64,000 bases of DNA from Thauera carbonicopians. GTDB lineage: Bacteria; Pseudomonadota; Gammaproteobacteria; Burkholderiales; Rhodocyclaceae. Of this stretch, positions 63,175 through 64,000 are shown piece after piece. Under the pieces are notes generated by a model. The model worked only from the letters and a program-made list of their open reading frames with translations. It searched no databases and had not been told where the DNA came from. A program made the translations under genes and the position numbers. Each line of letters begins with the position of its first letter. The first letter of the stretch is position 1. The stretch covers positions 123,449-187,448 of the forward strand of contig NZ_JANUXN010000006.1 in the NCBI RefSeq assembly GCF_025699485.1, given 5' to 3'.

Positions 63175-63921
63175 TCAGGAACGGCGGCGGATGATCGTGG
63201 GCAGGTTCGCTGCGATCAGAATCCAAAGAATGAACTGTATCACCGAGATGATCATGGCAAATCCATGCGGAGAAACCCAGCCGAGGAGCGGGAGCGGTTT
63301 GCATGCCGCTGGCGCAGGATCATGCTGTCCGGGAGGCGGCGAGGCATCATACGGTGCGCAAAGGGTGCCGTTCAGCCGTGCTCGCACGACTTCGGGTCGG
63401 GCACCGCCATAGAACGGAATCGCGTAGCTGGCCGCAAGGCCGAACGCCTTGCCCTTGCCCCAATCGAGCGCCAGGTCATAGGGTCGTCCGTTCGAGACTG
63501 GAGTGCCCGCCGAACCGCCTTCCCGGCTTTCGGTGAGCACGAATTCGACATTCCGGTGGTCCGAGAACACGTAGAGCACCGGCAGCACTGAAACCAGTAG
63601 CAACACGGCCATCCGGAGCGGTTTTGTTCCGTGCCCCGAAAACACGTTGTCGCACCAGTGCCAGCACCGCTTCAAGCCTGCCAACGATTTTTCCTGCCTG
63701 TCCTTCATGTCGCAATAGATGTCGTTGGCCAACGACTTCTTGCCGATGCGCGCGAGCCGCTGCTCGACATCGATGTAATTGCCGGCATCGAAGGGCTCGG
63801 ATTTCCCGAGCAGTGCACGCACCTGCCTATCGTCCTCGAAACGCCAGTCACCGACCTGGATCGCGAGCAGATTGATGCAATGGCCGAACTGGAAGGATTC
63901 GCCGGCAGATTCGAATCCCAA
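63175..63921 (-). CDS. Hypothetical two-helix membrane protein, possibly N-terminally truncated
   Basis: A 248-residue frame from a TTG at 63921. The same frame stays open to a stop at 63979-63981, adding about 19 more residues without an ATG or GTG. It has two transmembrane helices (about 103-120 and 222-243) and a cytosolic N-terminal part with [30 protein letters not shown], of the kind that links pentapeptide-repeat or similar domains to membrane helices. No good start codon or ribosome-binding site is visible, and the upstream end falls inside a perfect hairpin. It may thus be the C-terminal remnant of a larger protein. No function is assigned. Confidence 0.5.
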   Translation of the reverse strand: MGFESAGESFQFGHCINLLAIQVGDWRFEDDRQVRALLGKSEPFDAGNYIDVEQRLARIGKKSLANDIYCDMKDRQEKSLAGLKRCWHWCDNVFSGHGTKPLRMAVLLLVSVLPVLYVFSDHRNVEFVLTESREGGSAGTPVSNGRPYDLALDWGKGKAFGLAASYAIPFYGGARPEVVRARLNGTLCAPYDASPPPGQHDPAPAACKPLPLLGWVSPHGFAMIISVIQFILWILIAANLPTIIRRRS

Positions 63922-63957
63922 GACTCTTGTATCTTTAAACCAGACCCGCGCGGTAGA

Positions 63958-63984
63958 GTTTGACTGCCGTATAGGCAGTCAAAC
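63958..63984 (+). repeat. Hairpin with type I-F CRISPR-repeat core (single copy in window)
   Basis: An 11-bp perfect inverted repeat (63958-63968 with 63974-63984) around the loop GTATA. Its centre, ACTGCCGTATAGGCAG, is identical to the 16-nt core of the classic type I-F CRISPR repeat bound by Cas6f/Csy4. The flanks differ from the canonical repeat (GTTTG before, TCAAACC after). The base of the unit is 16 nt from the window end, so no second copy can be seen; the 60 nt to the left contain none. Confidence 0.5.
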
Positions 63985-64000
63985 CGGCCGGTGCAGCTTG

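Noticed and set aside
63901..63930. TTCGAATCC resembling a tRNA T-loop near the window end
   Set aside because: The flanking bases do not form a T-arm stem and no acceptor, D or anticodon arm can be drawn; the sequence is inside the membrane-protein frame.
63958..63984. Hairpin considered as an integron attC site
   Set aside because: The ends GTTTGAC and GTCAAAC do not meet the GTTRRRY/RYYYAAC rule, and no cassette-like gene array is present.

Overview
The window looks like chromosomal DNA of a high-GC betaproteobacterium, most probably Rhodocyclales (Thauera/Azoarcus-like). The basis is the protein sequences and the gene sets: DUF3579-argD-argF-argG, DUF2788, DUF2863, a minor-pilin operon with pilY1, and a divergent ppsR/ppsA pair. 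This placement is an inference; there is no rRNA or tRNA here to confirm it. About 57 genes or gene fragments are supported, and nearly all long antisense reading frames are GC-rich shadows.

Layout. 1-4.9 kb: the 3' end of an ankyrin-repeat gene, yjdM, a short MscS channel, a DUF429 protein, an acetoin-utilisation/HDAC-like deacetylase and murJ. 5.0-10.8 kb: rpsT with a good terminator, DUF3579, the arginine genes argD-argF-argG, DUF2788, ppnP, a YajQ protein and a YjfB-type small protein. 11.0-19.1 kb: a type IV pilus minor-pilin operon (pilE-fimT-pilV-pilW-pilX-pilY1) whose genes mostly overlap, followed with a 4-nt overlap by a retropepsin-like protease. 19.1-28.3 kb: a Nudix CoA pyrophosphatase, a CobD/CbiB-like membrane protein, a thiolase, msrB, DUF2863, divergent ppsR/ppsA and gltI. 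28.4-30.7 kb: the rest of the glutamate/aspartate ABC transporter (gltJKL), closed by a strong terminator.

30.7-38.9 kb is an accessory detoxification-type region. Two leftward operons (three SDR oxidoreductases, a VOC protein and a Zn-alcohol-dehydrogenase remnant; two Cys-nucleophile hydrolases and a metallo-hydrolase) flank an AraC/Cupin_6 regulator. The two operons share an upstream element with identical spacing and an identical -10 position, which suggests one regulon.

39-50.6 kb is a C2/acetate block: class I fumarase, divergent acs, a small membrane protein, an SSS-domain histidine kinase (CrbS/CbrA type), a single-domain response regulator, an unusual degenerate-kinase/DEDDh-exonuclease fusion and a VC_2705-type symporter. 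50.6-58.6 kb: clpB behind a sigma-32-like promoter, a MASE1-CHASE-PAS-GGDEF-EAL protein and ppiD.

58.8-64 kb: a translationally coupled TIR protein plus nSTAND-type NTPase (a candidate defence module) lies downstream of fabI. A truncated-looking membrane protein follows. At the very edge of the window is a hairpin whose 16-nt core equals the core of the type I-F CRISPR repeat. The TIR/nSTAND pair, this hairpin, the shared AraC-type operator and the kinase-exonuclease fusion are the points most worth a second look.
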